A stretch of 64,000 bases of DNA from JAYFQE01 sp034927345 (GTDB lineage: Bacteria; Bacillota; Clostridia; Saccharofermentanales; UBA5734): the NCBI GenBank assembly GCA_034927345.1, contig JAYFQE010000011.1:62001-126000 (forward strand), in the 5' to 3' direction. Under the pieces are notes generated by a model. The model saw only the letters and a program-made list of their open reading frames with translations, had not been told where the DNA came from and made no database searches. This document shows positions 18,958 through 27,378 of the stretch, in pieces. A program made the translations under genes and the position numbers. Position 1 is the first letter of the stretch; each line of letters begins with the position of its first letter.

Positions 18958-20713
18958 AACAGTACCTTCTGCCATAAAGCAAGATCAATTACCGCTAAAA
19001 CAGGCGGTTCCATCCGGCTGGCTTTTATGTATTGCCCTGGGCATCAGCCTGGCGCTGGTTGTCTGTATCTTCTGGGGCGGCTGGGGATTGGGTTTCTTCA
19101 TCGCCGCATCCCTGGCTGAGGCCGGTTTGCTCCTGTTCCTGCTGTTGCCGGAAAAATCGGCCGGCACGGCAGCGCCGGGAAACCGGCTGCCGGTCGGCGG
19201 CGAGACCCAATCTCGCGCAAATATCAGCCGGCTGGTCTGGGTGTCGGGTCTCGCCATTTTTTTGCTGAGCGCTTGTTACTTTATCTACGACAACCTGGCG
19301 CTTCGCCTTTTAAATGCTCCGGTTATCCTGATTTTGTTTTCCTTTCAGCTTCTGATTATCGGCCGCGTTTCCGGACTAGCCTGGGACAATCCCTGGTTCT
19401 GGCTGGAAATCGCTTTAGCCTGGATCGTCCGTCCTTTCGTTTGTTTAAACCATTACGGCCGCGGCGTATCCGGATTATTTAATCGGTCAAAATCTACTGC
19501 CGCCGATAAACCGGCGGCGAAAAAACTGTACGGCTCCATCCTCATTGGATTGCTGCTGGCTTTGCCGGTTCTCTTGATTCTCGGCGCGCTTCTTTCCGCC
19601 GCCGATCCGGTTTTCGGCAATTTGTTCCGGTCGGTCGGCCGTTTTCTGGCTGATTTTTCGCTGGACGACTGGATCGGCAAGCTTATCATGACGCTTCTGA
19701 TCATGCCCTTCGTATTCAGTTATTTATTCAGCGGCCGCAGCGGATTTAATATGGGTTTATTGTCCGACGGCGCCGTCAGCCGGCCCGGCCGGTCCGGTTT
19801 CTCGTTCAACCGGCCGATCCTGATCACCTTTCTATCCTGTGTCAACTTACTCTATCTGATCTTTGCGCTTGTGCAGGTCACTTATCTGACCGGCGCATTC
19901 CGGGCTGAGCTGCCGGATGGTCTGACCTATGCCGAATACGCCCGCAGCGGATTTTTCGAATTATCTTTCGTCTGTCTGATCAACCTGGTTCTGATCTTGC
20001 TGGCAGTTCGTTCCGGCAGCCGGCAGGGCCTATCCGGCAAACTCATCCGGATTGAAAGCCTCCTCTTGATAGCCGGCAGCGCAGTCCAATGGTTCTCAGC
20101 CATGTTCCGCATGAGGCTTTACATCCAAACCTTCGGCTTGACGCTGCTGCGTTTTTATGTAACCGCTTTTATGTTCCTGCTCGCTGTTCTTTTTCTCTAT
20201 CTCCTGATCCGTGAATTTGTCCCGTCCTTGCCTTTATTTAAATGGATGGCGGCAACAACGCTGATTGCGCTCCTGGCCTTGAATTTTGTGAACGCCGATG
20301 CCTGGATCGCCAGGCATAACGTTGAACGTTATCTTAACCGGCCGGCCGGCAGCCAGATTACTGCCGCAAATGGCGAAACTACCGGGGAAAGCGCAGCCGA
20401 TAGCCGTGGAAATCTGATTGAGCCGGAGGCTGTCGACGCCGATTATTTCCAAAATTTATCGATGGATGCGGTACCGGCGCTTTGCGTCCTGCTGGACAGC
20501 CAGGATGCCGGCCTGACTCAGGAAATAGCCGGGCAGCTGCTCGAGCGATATGAACAGCTAAATGGTTCTTCCCGCGGCGGCAACGTCTGGCAGAGTCTGA
20601 CGATCAGCCGCCTGCGGGCTGAAAACCTGATCGGCGCCCAGCTTGACAACCTGCGCCGGCTCAATCCGAAAAAAGCGGCTGAGATAGCCCAATCCGCTGT
20701 TGCCGATCCCTGA
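18950..20713 (+). CDS. DUF4173/DUF4153-like multi-span membrane protein
   Basis: A protein of about 587 residues with some ten or more hydrophobic segments up to residue 450, then a soluble tail. Segments such as 'DPVFGNLF' and 'RFYVTAFMFLLAVLFLYLL' and the ending 'NVERYLNRP' match the DUF4173 type of uncharacterised membrane proteins as I remember them. Two in-frame ATGs (18944, 18950) follow GGAG at 936-939; the second gives more usual spacing. The start overlaps the HTH gene. Role unknown. Confidence 0.75.
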   Translation: MSETVPSAIKQDQLPLKQAVPSGWLLCIALGISLALVVCIFWGGWGLGFFIAASLAEAGLLLFLLLPEKSAGTAAPGNRLPVGGETQSRANISRLVWVSGLAIFLLSACYFIYDNLALRLLNAPVILILFSFQLLIIGRVSGLAWDNPWFWLEIALAWIVRPFVCLNHYGRGVSGLFNRSKSTAADKPAAKKLYGSILIGLLLALPVLLILGALLSAADPVFGNLFRSVGRFLADFSLDDWIGKLIMTLLIMPFVFSYLFSGRSGFNMGLLSDGAVSRPGRSGFSFNRPILITFLSCVNLLYLIFALVQVTYLTGAFRAELPDGLTYAEYARSGFFELSFVCLINLVLILLAVRSGSRQGLSGKLIRIESLLLIAGSAVQWFSAMFRMRLYIQTFGLTLLRFYVTAFMFLLAVLFLYLLIREFVPSLPLFKWMAATTLIALLALNFVNADAWIARHNVERYLNRPAGSQITAANGETTGESAADSRGNLIEPEAVDADYFQNLSMDAVPALCVLLDSQDAGLTQEIAGQLLERYEQLNGSSRGGNVWQSLTISRLRAENLIGAQLDNLRRLNPKKAAEIAQSAVADP

Positions 20714-20740
20714 CCGAACGCAGCGCGGCAGTCCAAGGTC

Positions 20741-20769
20741 TGTCCATCTGCCCTGTGAACCGCTATAAT
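20741..20769 (+). promoter_or_regulatory. Promoter of the non-coding RNA / RT unit
   Basis: A perfect -10 box TATAAT at 20764-20769 has a weak -35 (TGTCCA, 20741-20746) 17 bases upstream. Initiation would fall at about 20776, one or two bases before the 5' arm of the long stem of the RNA below. Confidence 0.65.
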
Positions 20770-20777
20770 AAGGTTAA

Positions 20778-20946
20778 TGCCGCGGGAGAAGATCCACCTC
20801 GACGGTGGGCCTCCGGAGAAGTCAGCGATGTCATTTGGTTTATCCGCCTGTGGAGGCACGCGGCATCGTACCCTTCAGTATGGCTAAAAAAAGCCATTGC
20901 AAGCTTGTTCTTCTCCCGCGGCACCTGCCCCTCAACAGCCGCAGGT
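20778..20946 (+). ncRNA. Structured non-coding RNA upstream of the reverse transcriptase
   Basis: Bases 20778-20792 and 20909-20923 are perfect 15-base reverse complements and close a domain of about 146 bases. Inside are: a 5-bp hairpin CCACC/GGTGG (20794-20808); a longer arm GCCTCC/GGAGGC (20809-20857) with an internal GCGAT/AT-C-CGC stem; and ATGGCT/AGCCAT with an A6 loop (20880-20897). A further hairpin ACCTGC/GCAGGT (20923-20946) follows. The -10 box puts the 5' end at the foot of the long stem. The RT start codon is at 20996 with no terminator between. The layout recalls retron a1/a2 flanks and the RNAs of defence RTs, but matches no family I know. Function as template or partner of the RT is inferred. 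Confidence 0.75.
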
Positions 20947-20995
20947 CATTTGCGCAACAACGTCTGCCGTATTTAGACATTCGAAAGGAGCCGGC

Positions 20996-22357
20996 ATGAA
21001 AACCGATCTGGCAAAGCTTTCGGACAATAGAGGCGACGGCAACAAGATTCAGACTGCAGTCCCTTCACCGGCGTCCTGCCTGGATCCGCTGAGCGATCCC
21101 GCGTCCTGGAGCACATTTGTCGCCGTATACGCCGATAAGCATCAGCGGCAGCAGCATAAAATCCAGGCGTTCACCGAATTGCTGCCCCGTTCTCCTGAAC
21201 TGGCGGCGACTATATTGAATTCGCAATATAAACCGGGTATTCCCAGACGCCTGGCCGTAAGCAAACGAGACGGCCCCGGTAAACGGCTGGTTTTTGTTTA
21301 TTCCTGGCCGGATGAGCTGATCATGAAAATATGCAGCCGCTTATGCGCCGGTTATTCGGCGTTGCTGCCCGATTGTTGCCACGCCTTTCGCGCCGGGCGC
21401 AGCGCGCGCGGCGCTTTCCAGTCTTTGCTGCATCGGCCCGGTTTGGGCCGTCTGTCCTGCATCCGGATTGACATCGCCGACTTTTTCAACAGTATCGATC
21501 CCGAACGGGCGTTAGCCGCGCTGCCGCTTCCCATTCAGGATGATAAACCGCTGATGGACCTGCTGCGGCAGGTTTTGCTCCAGGATGAATATGTTCAAAA
21601 CCAGATTGTGCAGCAGAAAAAACCGGCCGGGATCAAGCCGGGAACGCCGCTGGCGCCGATTCTGGCGAATTTCTATTTGGCCGGGCTTGACCGTTATTAT
21701 CAGGATAGCGGTTACCCTTATGCCCGTTATTCCGACGATATAATCCTTTTTGTGCCGCCAGAGCAGCAAACCGCCGTTTATGCCGATCTCTGCGTCCGGC
21801 TGGCGGCGCTCGGACTGGCTGTGAATGCCAAGAAGACTGCCTTGCTGGCGCCAGGCGTCCGCTGGGAATATCTGGGATTCTCATATGATCACGGCCGGAT
21901 CGATCTTTCTGAAATATCCGTGCGTAAGCTGCGCGATCGGGTGCGCCGCCTGGCACGGCGGTTAAACCGCTATCGCTGCCGCCGGCAGGTCCCGCCGGCT
22001 AAAATTCTGATTTATTTCTTCCGTCGTCTTAACGGCAGGCTATACGGCTATACAGGACAGCCCAGCCGCTTCAGCTGGACCCGCTGGTATTTGCCGGTTA
22101 TCAACACAACGATTTCCCTGGACCGCCTGGATGCTTATATTCAGGAGGCCGCCCGGTTTGCCTGCACCGGCCGTTACCGGCGCGCCAATTACCGGCTCAT
22201 ACCTTATGAACAACTCAAGGCCGCCGGCTGCCGGCCATTGCTTCCCTGTTACTATACCCGCAGCTGGCGGCATGACAAACCACAGGCGGAACAACCGCCT
22301 GTTTTGCGGGAAAAAGATGCCGTTCGCAGCGCCCAGCCGGTTATTTTCCGGCCATAG
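20996..22357 (+). CDS. Reverse transcriptase, single-domain, group II-like, paired with an upstream ncRNA
   Basis: A 453-residue RNA-directed DNA polymerase. Fingers and palm motifs are clear: KRLVFVYSWPDELIM near 97; motif A RIDIADFFNSID with Asp159; motif B GIKPGTPLAPILANFYL at 212; the catalytic YSDD at 245-248; and LGLAVNAKKTALL plus EYLGF for the next motifs. A basic, helical thumb-like region (310-350) and a C-terminal domain to about 420 follow. No HNH endonuclease and no recognisable maturase domain X are seen, and no group II intron surrounds it. NAxxH and VTG motifs of retron RTs are not evident. The start at 20996 has AAAGGAG five bases upstream; the longer frame from 20897 would run into the ncRNA. 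I recall similar short clostridial RTs of unknown role. Confidence 0.9.
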   Translation: MKTDLAKLSDNRGDGNKIQTAVPSPASCLDPLSDPASWSTFVAVYADKHQRQQHKIQAFTELLPRSPELAATILNSQYKPGIPRRLAVSKRDGPGKRLVFVYSWPDELIMKICSRLCAGYSALLPDCCHAFRAGRSARGAFQSLLHRPGLGRLSCIRIDIADFFNSIDPERALAALPLPIQDDKPLMDLLRQVLLQDEYVQNQIVQQKKPAGIKPGTPLAPILANFYLAGLDRYYQDSGYPYARYSDDIILFVPPEQQTAVYADLCVRLAALGLAVNAKKTALLAPGVRWEYLGFSYDHGRIDLSEISVRKLRDRVRRLARRLNRYRCRRQVPPAKILIYFFRRLNGRLYGYTGQPSRFSWTRWYLPVINTTISLDRLDAYIQEAARFACTGRYRRANYRLIPYEQLKAAGCRPLLPCYYTRSWRHDKPQAEQPPVLREKDAVRSAQPVIFRP

Positions 22358-22667
22358 ACCGGGGACCCGGCGCCTTGACCACAAAAAGCTCGGTAATAAA
22401 TGTGCTGGCGTTATGGGCTTTCATCTGGACCTTGTAAGGAATGAGAATAATCCGGCCGGCCTGGTATGTATGGGATTCCTGGCCATTCAACTGCAAATCG
22501 ATCTGCCCGCGCACGACAATCATGTAAACCGGAGCATTGGTTATGTGTTCCGGCAAACCGGTATCCGGCGGCAAGACCATGTGATTGATCGCTAATGCTT
22601 CTTCATCAAGCAGCTTTTCAATCACTTTTTCGTTGGATAATGTAAAAGCAACGTTTCTCTCCAACAT
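22341..22667 (-). CDS. Cupin domain protein
   Basis: A 108-residue single cupin barrel. The two cupin motifs are recognisable in LPEHITNAPVYMIVVRG and YQAGRIILIPYKV, though the usual His-x-His is reduced. The ATG at 22667 has GGGAGG upstream. Its 3' end overlaps the convergent RT gene by 17 bases. Small cupins of this type bind metals or small ligands and often accompany metabolic genes. No substrate can be given. Confidence 0.75.
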   Translation of the reverse strand: MLERNVAFTLSNEKVIEKLLDEEALAINHMVLPPDTGLPEHITNAPVYMIVVRGQIDLQLNGQESHTYQAGRIILIPYKVQMKAHNASTFITELFVVKAPGPRSMAGK

Positions 22668-22853
22668 GGCAATCCCTCCTGTCTGATATTCATCTGTCAT
22701 GACTTCATGGTTTCAGGATAGCCTTCTTTAAAAGAAAAATCCGTTGCGTTAGCTACGAAATGATCTGGAAATAATGCTAAACAGATTCCGGGCAGGGTAA
22801 TCCATGCCGGAAAAGCAGTTAATAATCAAGATAAATCCTGGGGCGGTCCTTCT

Positions 22854-23393
22854 TTAAATCATCTTACCCATGTCTTCAGCCGCCTTCAGTTTAGGATTGC
22901 CCTTTATATCGCCCTTTTCAGAAACACTGTTAACAAGGACCATGCCCCCGTCGGCAAGAGAAAAGTAGTTCAGCACGGAACGGTACATGATGATTACTGA
23001 ATCGAAAACCGATTCTTGTTTATCCGCGCATACGGCAAGCAAGCCTAGCTTTTTTACACAAAAAGTATTACGGATCGGATTATGGAGCCGATCGATGAGG
23101 CATTTCAGTTGTGAACTGACGCCATAGAAATAAATCGGCGTCGCGATCACAATAACGTCAGCACTGTTCAGGTCTTTATAAATGATTTCCATGTCGTCAT
23201 GTTGGACACACTGATGCTGCATATTCCTGCAGCAGGCATTGCAGCCGAGGCAGCCGCCGATTTTTTTACCGATAATCGATAGTTTCTCAACAGGATTACC
23301 CGCGCTGCGCGCGCCTTCGATAAAGGCATCAGCCAAAAGCTCCGTATTTCCGTTTTTTCGGGGGCTGCCGACAATCACGATAATATTCTTCAC
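22854..23393 (-). CDS. Flavodoxin-like NAD(P)H-dependent reductase
   Basis: A 179-residue protein of the NADPH-dependent FMN reductase / iron-sulfur flavoprotein type. The flavin phosphate loop GSPRKNGNTELL lies at residues 9-20, and a cysteine cluster GCLGCNACCRN follows at about 48-58, a feature of iron-sulfur flavoproteins of anaerobes. 'TPIYFYGVSSQLKCLIDR' is the usual second family motif. The ATG overlaps the GH32 stop codon (ATGA), so it is translated behind the sugar hydrolase, an odd partnership. Redox role unknown. Confidence 0.85.
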   Translation of the reverse strand: MKNIIVIVGSPRKNGNTELLADAFIEGARSAGNPVEKLSIIGKKIGGCLGCNACCRNMQHQCVQHDDMEIIYKDLNSADVIVIATPIYFYGVSSQLKCLIDRLHNPIRNTFCVKKLGLLAVCADKQESVFDSVIIMYRSVLNYFSLADGGMVLVNSVSEKGDIKGNPKLKAAEDMGKMI

Positions 23394-24997
23394 GAAATCA
23401 TCTCTCCTGACTCTTTTATATAGGTCGGATTCAATTCCGTAATCGATAATTCCCGGAGCTCTGTATTTCCCTCTTCCGCTGTGATCTCAAGTAAATTTGT
23501 ATCATAATCCATAGCAAATCCATGGCATAAAATGGCTTCGCCTTCGCCCCCGAAGATTTCGATGCCCTGAACATCAATCAGCAAACGAATGTTTTCACAA
23601 CCGTCTTTGCGCGAAAGCGGCGCTATATGTTCCATGCAGCTCAGAGTACTCTGCTTGGCGTCATATTGTACGGATAATCCGAACAGTGTTATCTGCAATC
23701 TCGAATCCTCTGCATAAGCTAAATGAATGGAGAGGTCATATAGCTTTCCTTTCAGCATCGCATTCCAGGATTGTCCATGCTGGAGGTTAATATCACGATG
23801 AACGACGGTTTCCTTGTATAACTTTAATAAAGCGTCGATAGGTTTAGCGCAGAGGCTAATATTGTCGTTCAAGGTGCGCAGGCTCAGCGCGCACGGGAAT
23901 GTCATCGAGCCGTTGAAAGGCATATTCTGCAGCTCATATCGGTTCCAGGCGATGCGGATACGCCCCGGCCCGACCGAACCCGGATTATCCCACGTCTGGG
24001 CGGCGTAGGCATGCGGTCCGTATTCGAGCTGTCCGGCTTGCTGTTCCGGAACAAACACGCTGCCGTCGAAGCGTCCAACGCAATACCGGCCATGAGCTCC
24101 GCCGAACACCCAGCGAATATCGTTTTCGTTGCCATCCGCCGCGAGCGGATAAAAATCGGGGCATTCGTCGTCGCCATCCAATTCGAGCCGCTGCAGGAGA
24201 TCCCAGTGAATAAAGTCTTCAGAGCGCAGCAGGGCGAAACGATGGTCAATAAGATAGAGCGCCATAACCGCGCAACCATTTTTCTCGTCGAACGTGACCC
24301 TTGGGTCGCGGTTGCCGGGTTCAAGCGTATCTAATATCGGATTGCCGTTATATTTCTCAAATGTTTTCCCATTGTCCCGGCTTACGGCTATACATTGCGT
24401 GAATCCACGCGAGTCAGACAGGCGCGATGTGCCGCCCGCGGCGGTGTAAAAAAGCAGCAGCGCGCCGCGGCCGAAACCCGCGCGATTCTCCCGGTCAATG
24501 ATGGCCGATCCGGAGAACATCGTGCCCAGGCAGTCGGGATAAAGCGCGCAATCAAGTTCGCGCCAGCTCATGAGGTCGGTGCTGACTGCGTGGCCCCAAT
24601 GCATATTGCCCCATTTCGGACCGGCGGGATTGTGTTGAAAAAACAGGTGCCAGAGGCCATCGGCAGTTCGCACCAGGCCGTTAGGGTCGTTAAGCCATCC
24701 TCGATGCGCGGAGAAATGAAAACCCGGCCTGAGCGGTTCTTGGCACACCGATTCAGGGACGAGTTTATCATTCGACAAAACAGCCGTAAATTCTGTTGCC
24801 GGGTCAATAATCAAATCCAATATCATGCCCGCGAAACGTTCCAGATTGATGCAGGCAACATAATCGGGACGCAGCGGATCAAGCGCGGCATCAAGGTCGA
24901 AGACCAGCTCCTTTCCGCTGAAGAAGGAGAGGTTTTTATTTTGTCCCTGGTATTTCACAGGTAATAAAAGGTATTTTTTATCACATATGATCTTCAT
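23390..24997 (-). CDS. GH32 family beta-fructosidase
   Basis: GH32 enzymes hydrolyse sucrose, fructans or sucrose-6-phosphate. The nucleophile motif WLNDPNG is preceded by HFSAHRG and followed by LFFQHNPAGPKWGNMHWGHA. GSAIIDREN, the RDP motif (NRDPRVTFD) and an ECPDF segment with the acid/base Glu are present. The five-blade propeller is followed by a beta-sandwich tail. There is no signal peptide, so it probably acts inside the cell. About 536 residues. ATG at 24997 is used; a GTG nine bases earlier overlaps the GH3 stop. It lies in an operon with GH3 and the flavodoxin-like gene. Confidence 0.93.
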   Translation of the reverse strand: MKIICDKKYLLLPVKYQGQNKNLSFFSGKELVFDLDAALDPLRPDYVACINLERFAGMILDLIIDPATEFTAVLSNDKLVPESVCQEPLRPGFHFSAHRGWLNDPNGLVRTADGLWHLFFQHNPAGPKWGNMHWGHAVSTDLMSWRELDCALYPDCLGTMFSGSAIIDRENRAGFGRGALLLFYTAAGGTSRLSDSRGFTQCIAVSRDNGKTFEKYNGNPILDTLEPGNRDPRVTFDEKNGCAVMALYLIDHRFALLRSEDFIHWDLLQRLELDGDDECPDFYPLAADGNENDIRWVFGGAHGRYCVGRFDGSVFVPEQQAGQLEYGPHAYAAQTWDNPGSVGPGRIRIAWNRYELQNMPFNGSMTFPCALSLRTLNDNISLCAKPIDALLKLYKETVVHRDINLQHGQSWNAMLKGKLYDLSIHLAYAEDSRLQITLFGLSVQYDAKQSTLSCMEHIAPLSRKDGCENIRLLIDVQGIEIFGGEGEAILCHGFAMDYDTNLLEITAEEGNTELRELSITELNPTYIKESGEMIS

Positions 24998-25002
24998 AGC
25001 TG

Positions 25003-27138
25003 TCACCGCCGGCCGGCTGCCAGCTTGATCCGGCAGCGCAGCTCTTCCGGCGCGCCCAATGCCCGGCTGCGCGCCGACGGCTGATTACAGGCCGCCCAAA
25101 GTTCTGCCGGTCCCGGGTAAAAAATATTCTGCCCGTCCTGATCATAAATCCGGAATTGTTCCGCCCGGACAGTCAGTTCGACCCAACGCGTTTCACCGGC
25201 CGCCAGGGTTTCTTTCGTAAATGCAGCCAGCTGCAGCCGGGGTGTTTCGACCGGACAATCCAAATGCCGCAGGTAAACCTGAACGGTTTCCTGTCCAGGC
25301 AGCGGACCCAGGTTAGTCAGTTTGACCCGCAGTGTCAAATCGTCGCCGTCCTGTATCGTTTCGGCGGCAAGCTGCAGCTCGGATAAAGCAAACCGGCTGT
25401 AACTCAAGCCAAAGCCAAAAGGATACAGCGGTTCTTGTTCCATATAGCGGTAAGTGCGGCCTTTCATGGCATAATCGCGAAAATCCGGCAAGTCTGCTGT
25501 AGATTGATAGAAGGTCACCGGCAGCTTGCCGGAGGGATTCATCCGGCCAAACAGGATGTCGGCCAGCGCCGTGCCGCCACTTTGCCCGGGATACCAAACC
25601 TGCAGCACGGCGGCAGCCCGTTCGTGCAGCGGGGCCAAATTGACGGCGCTGCCCGAGCAATTGACCACTACAACCGGTTTCCCCCGTTTGTAAACTTCAT
25701 CAAAAAGCTGAAGCTGCGGCGCGGGAAGGTCAATATCACGGCGATCGCCGCTCATGTCGCTGTTGTAGGCGTCGCCCTCCTCGCCTTCGATATCCGGCCG
25801 GAGGCCTAAACATAAAATGACAACGTCACTTTTGTCCGCCGCGATCAAGGCTTCATGCAAGGGTTGTTCAGCCCAGTCGCCTTTGGGTTCACGAATTAAA
25901 TCGCAGCCGGCGGCTTTGTAAATCCGGGTCCCCTGCGGCGCGCCGGCGCTGATGCCTTCGAACAAGGTTATGAAATGGGACGGCAACCCGTTGTAGTTGC
26001 CCAGCAGGATGGAGCGTTCATCATTATTCGGCCCGATAACCGCCAGGCTGCCGACCGAATCCGCAAGCGGCAGGATCCCGTCATTTTTCAGGAGCACTAT
26101 GGATTCCCGGGCCATTCGGAGCGCCAAAGCCTGATGTTCCGGACAGTCGATGATCTCGTATGGAATTTCATCGTAAGGATTGGCCGGGCCGAACATTCCC
26201 AAGGCATATCGAGCGGCAAACAGCCGTTCGACAGCAGTTGTGATCGCCGCTTCATCGACCAGGCCGCGGACAAACGCGGCTTTGAGATAAGTATAAGCGG
26301 AGCCGCAATTGAGGTCGCAGCCGCTGCGGACCGCCAGGGCGGCCGATTCGGCCTCGTCGTTCGTGATCTTGTGAAAGCGGTTGATATCGCAGATCGCGCC
26401 GCAATCCGATACGACATAGCCTTGAAAGCCGAACTGTTCACGCAAAATCTGCCGCAGCAAGATCGGCGAGGCGCAGCAGGCTTCGCCGTTAACACGGTTA
26501 TAAGCTCCCATGACCGCTGCCGGCCGGGCTTCCCGGATGCAAGTCCGAAAGGCCGCCAGATAAGTCTCATTCAAATCCTTCGCCCCGATTTGGACATTAA
26601 AGCCATGCCGTTCAGCTTCCGGACCGCTATGGACCGCATAGTGTTTCAGGGTCGCATCCACTTTCCGGAAATTCGGATCATCGCCCTGCAGACCGCGGAC
26701 AAAGGCGACGCCCATTCGGCCCGTCAGATAGGGGTCTTCGCCGTATGTCTCATGTCCCCTGCCCCAGCGCGGATCCCGAAAGATATTGATATTGGGCGAC
26801 CAGCACGTTAGGCCCTGGTATATCTGAGTTGATCCGAATTTTTTATATTCGTTGTATTTGGCGCGGACTTCATCCGATATAGCCGCGGCGGCGCGCTGCA
26901 TCAGCCCAGTGTTGAAGCTGGCCGCCATGCCGATGGCCTGCGGAAAAACCGTTGCCGTTCCGGAACGGGCTGCGCCATGAAGGCATTCGTTCCACCAGTT
27001 GTAAGCCGGAATGCCCAACCGCTCGATGGCCGGCGCGTTATAGACCATCTGAGCCATTTTCTCAGCCAAAGTCATCTGGGCTACCAGAGCGCGGCTGAAT
27101 TCCATCGGATCTTGCGGTTTATTTTCATTTTGTTGCAT
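25003..27138 (-). CDS. GH3 family beta-glucosidase / beta-xylosidase
   Basis: A 711-residue GH3 hydrolase. The (beta/alpha)8 domain holds the conserved KHYAVHSGPE segment and the nucleophile Asp in GYVVSDCGAI. The second alpha/beta sandwich domain begins near VVVVNCSGSAV. The C-terminal fibronectin-III-like domain (LTNLGPLPGQETVQVYL) closes the protein. The opening TLAEKMAQMVYNAPAIERLGIP and WSPNINIFRDPRWGRG motif resemble xylan beta-xylosidase members. No signal peptide, so likely cytoplasmic on short imported sugars. First gene of a coupled run with GH32. Confidence 0.93.
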   Translation of the reverse strand: MQQNENKPQDPMEFSRALVAQMTLAEKMAQMVYNAPAIERLGIPAYNWWNECLHGAARSGTATVFPQAIGMAASFNTGLMQRAAAAISDEVRAKYNEYKKFGSTQIYQGLTCWSPNINIFRDPRWGRGHETYGEDPYLTGRMGVAFVRGLQGDDPNFRKVDATLKHYAVHSGPEAERHGFNVQIGAKDLNETYLAAFRTCIREARPAAVMGAYNRVNGEACCASPILLRQILREQFGFQGYVVSDCGAICDINRFHKITNDEAESAALAVRSGCDLNCGSAYTYLKAAFVRGLVDEAAITTAVERLFAARYALGMFGPANPYDEIPYEIIDCPEHQALALRMARESIVLLKNDGILPLADSVGSLAVIGPNNDERSILLGNYNGLPSHFITLFEGISAGAPQGTRIYKAAGCDLIREPKGDWAEQPLHEALIAADKSDVVILCLGLRPDIEGEEGDAYNSDMSGDRRDIDLPAPQLQLFDEVYKRGKPVVVVNCSGSAVNLAPLHERAAAVLQVWYPGQSGGTALADILFGRMNPSGKLPVTFYQSTADLPDFRDYAMKGRTYRYMEQEPLYPFGFGLSYSRFALSELQLAAETIQDGDDLTLRVKLTNLGPLPGQETVQVYLRHLDCPVETPRLQLAAFTKETLAAGETRWVELTVRAEQFRIYDQDGQNIFYPGPAELWAACNQPSARSRALGAPEELRCRIKLAAGRR

Positions 27139-27378
27139 CGTGACAACCTCCGGACAAATCCTTAACCATTTTTAGCGGCCGCCGGTCTTCTTATTGATTA
27201 TTATAGCAAAGAATATAAGCGAATACTGTTCTTCTTGCTTCCGGCAGCCGCAGAATCCGAACGATCCTCCGGTGGCGCGCAAATCGGCGGCGGGTGATTA
27301 TTGCCGTATGACCCGGCCAATAACCATTTTTTCCCGCCGCCGATATGAAAGATCGGACATATAGTGAGTGGCTGCGAT

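Noticed and set aside
20897..20995. N-terminal extension of the RT from an upstream ATG
   Set aside because: It lies inside the structured RNA, has no ribosome site, and the ATG at 20996 has AAAGGAG at the right distance.
20778..22357. Canonical retron
   Set aside because: The flanking stem recalls a1/a2, but the long msd hairpin and the NAxxH and VTG motifs of retron RTs are not evident.
20700..22700. Group II intron or diversity-generating retroelement
   Set aside because: No intron domain V-like hairpin after the RT, no maturase domain, and no template/variable repeat or Avd-like gene seen nearby.
25975..26811. 278-codon open frame on the plus strand
   Set aside because: Shadow of the GH3 gene.
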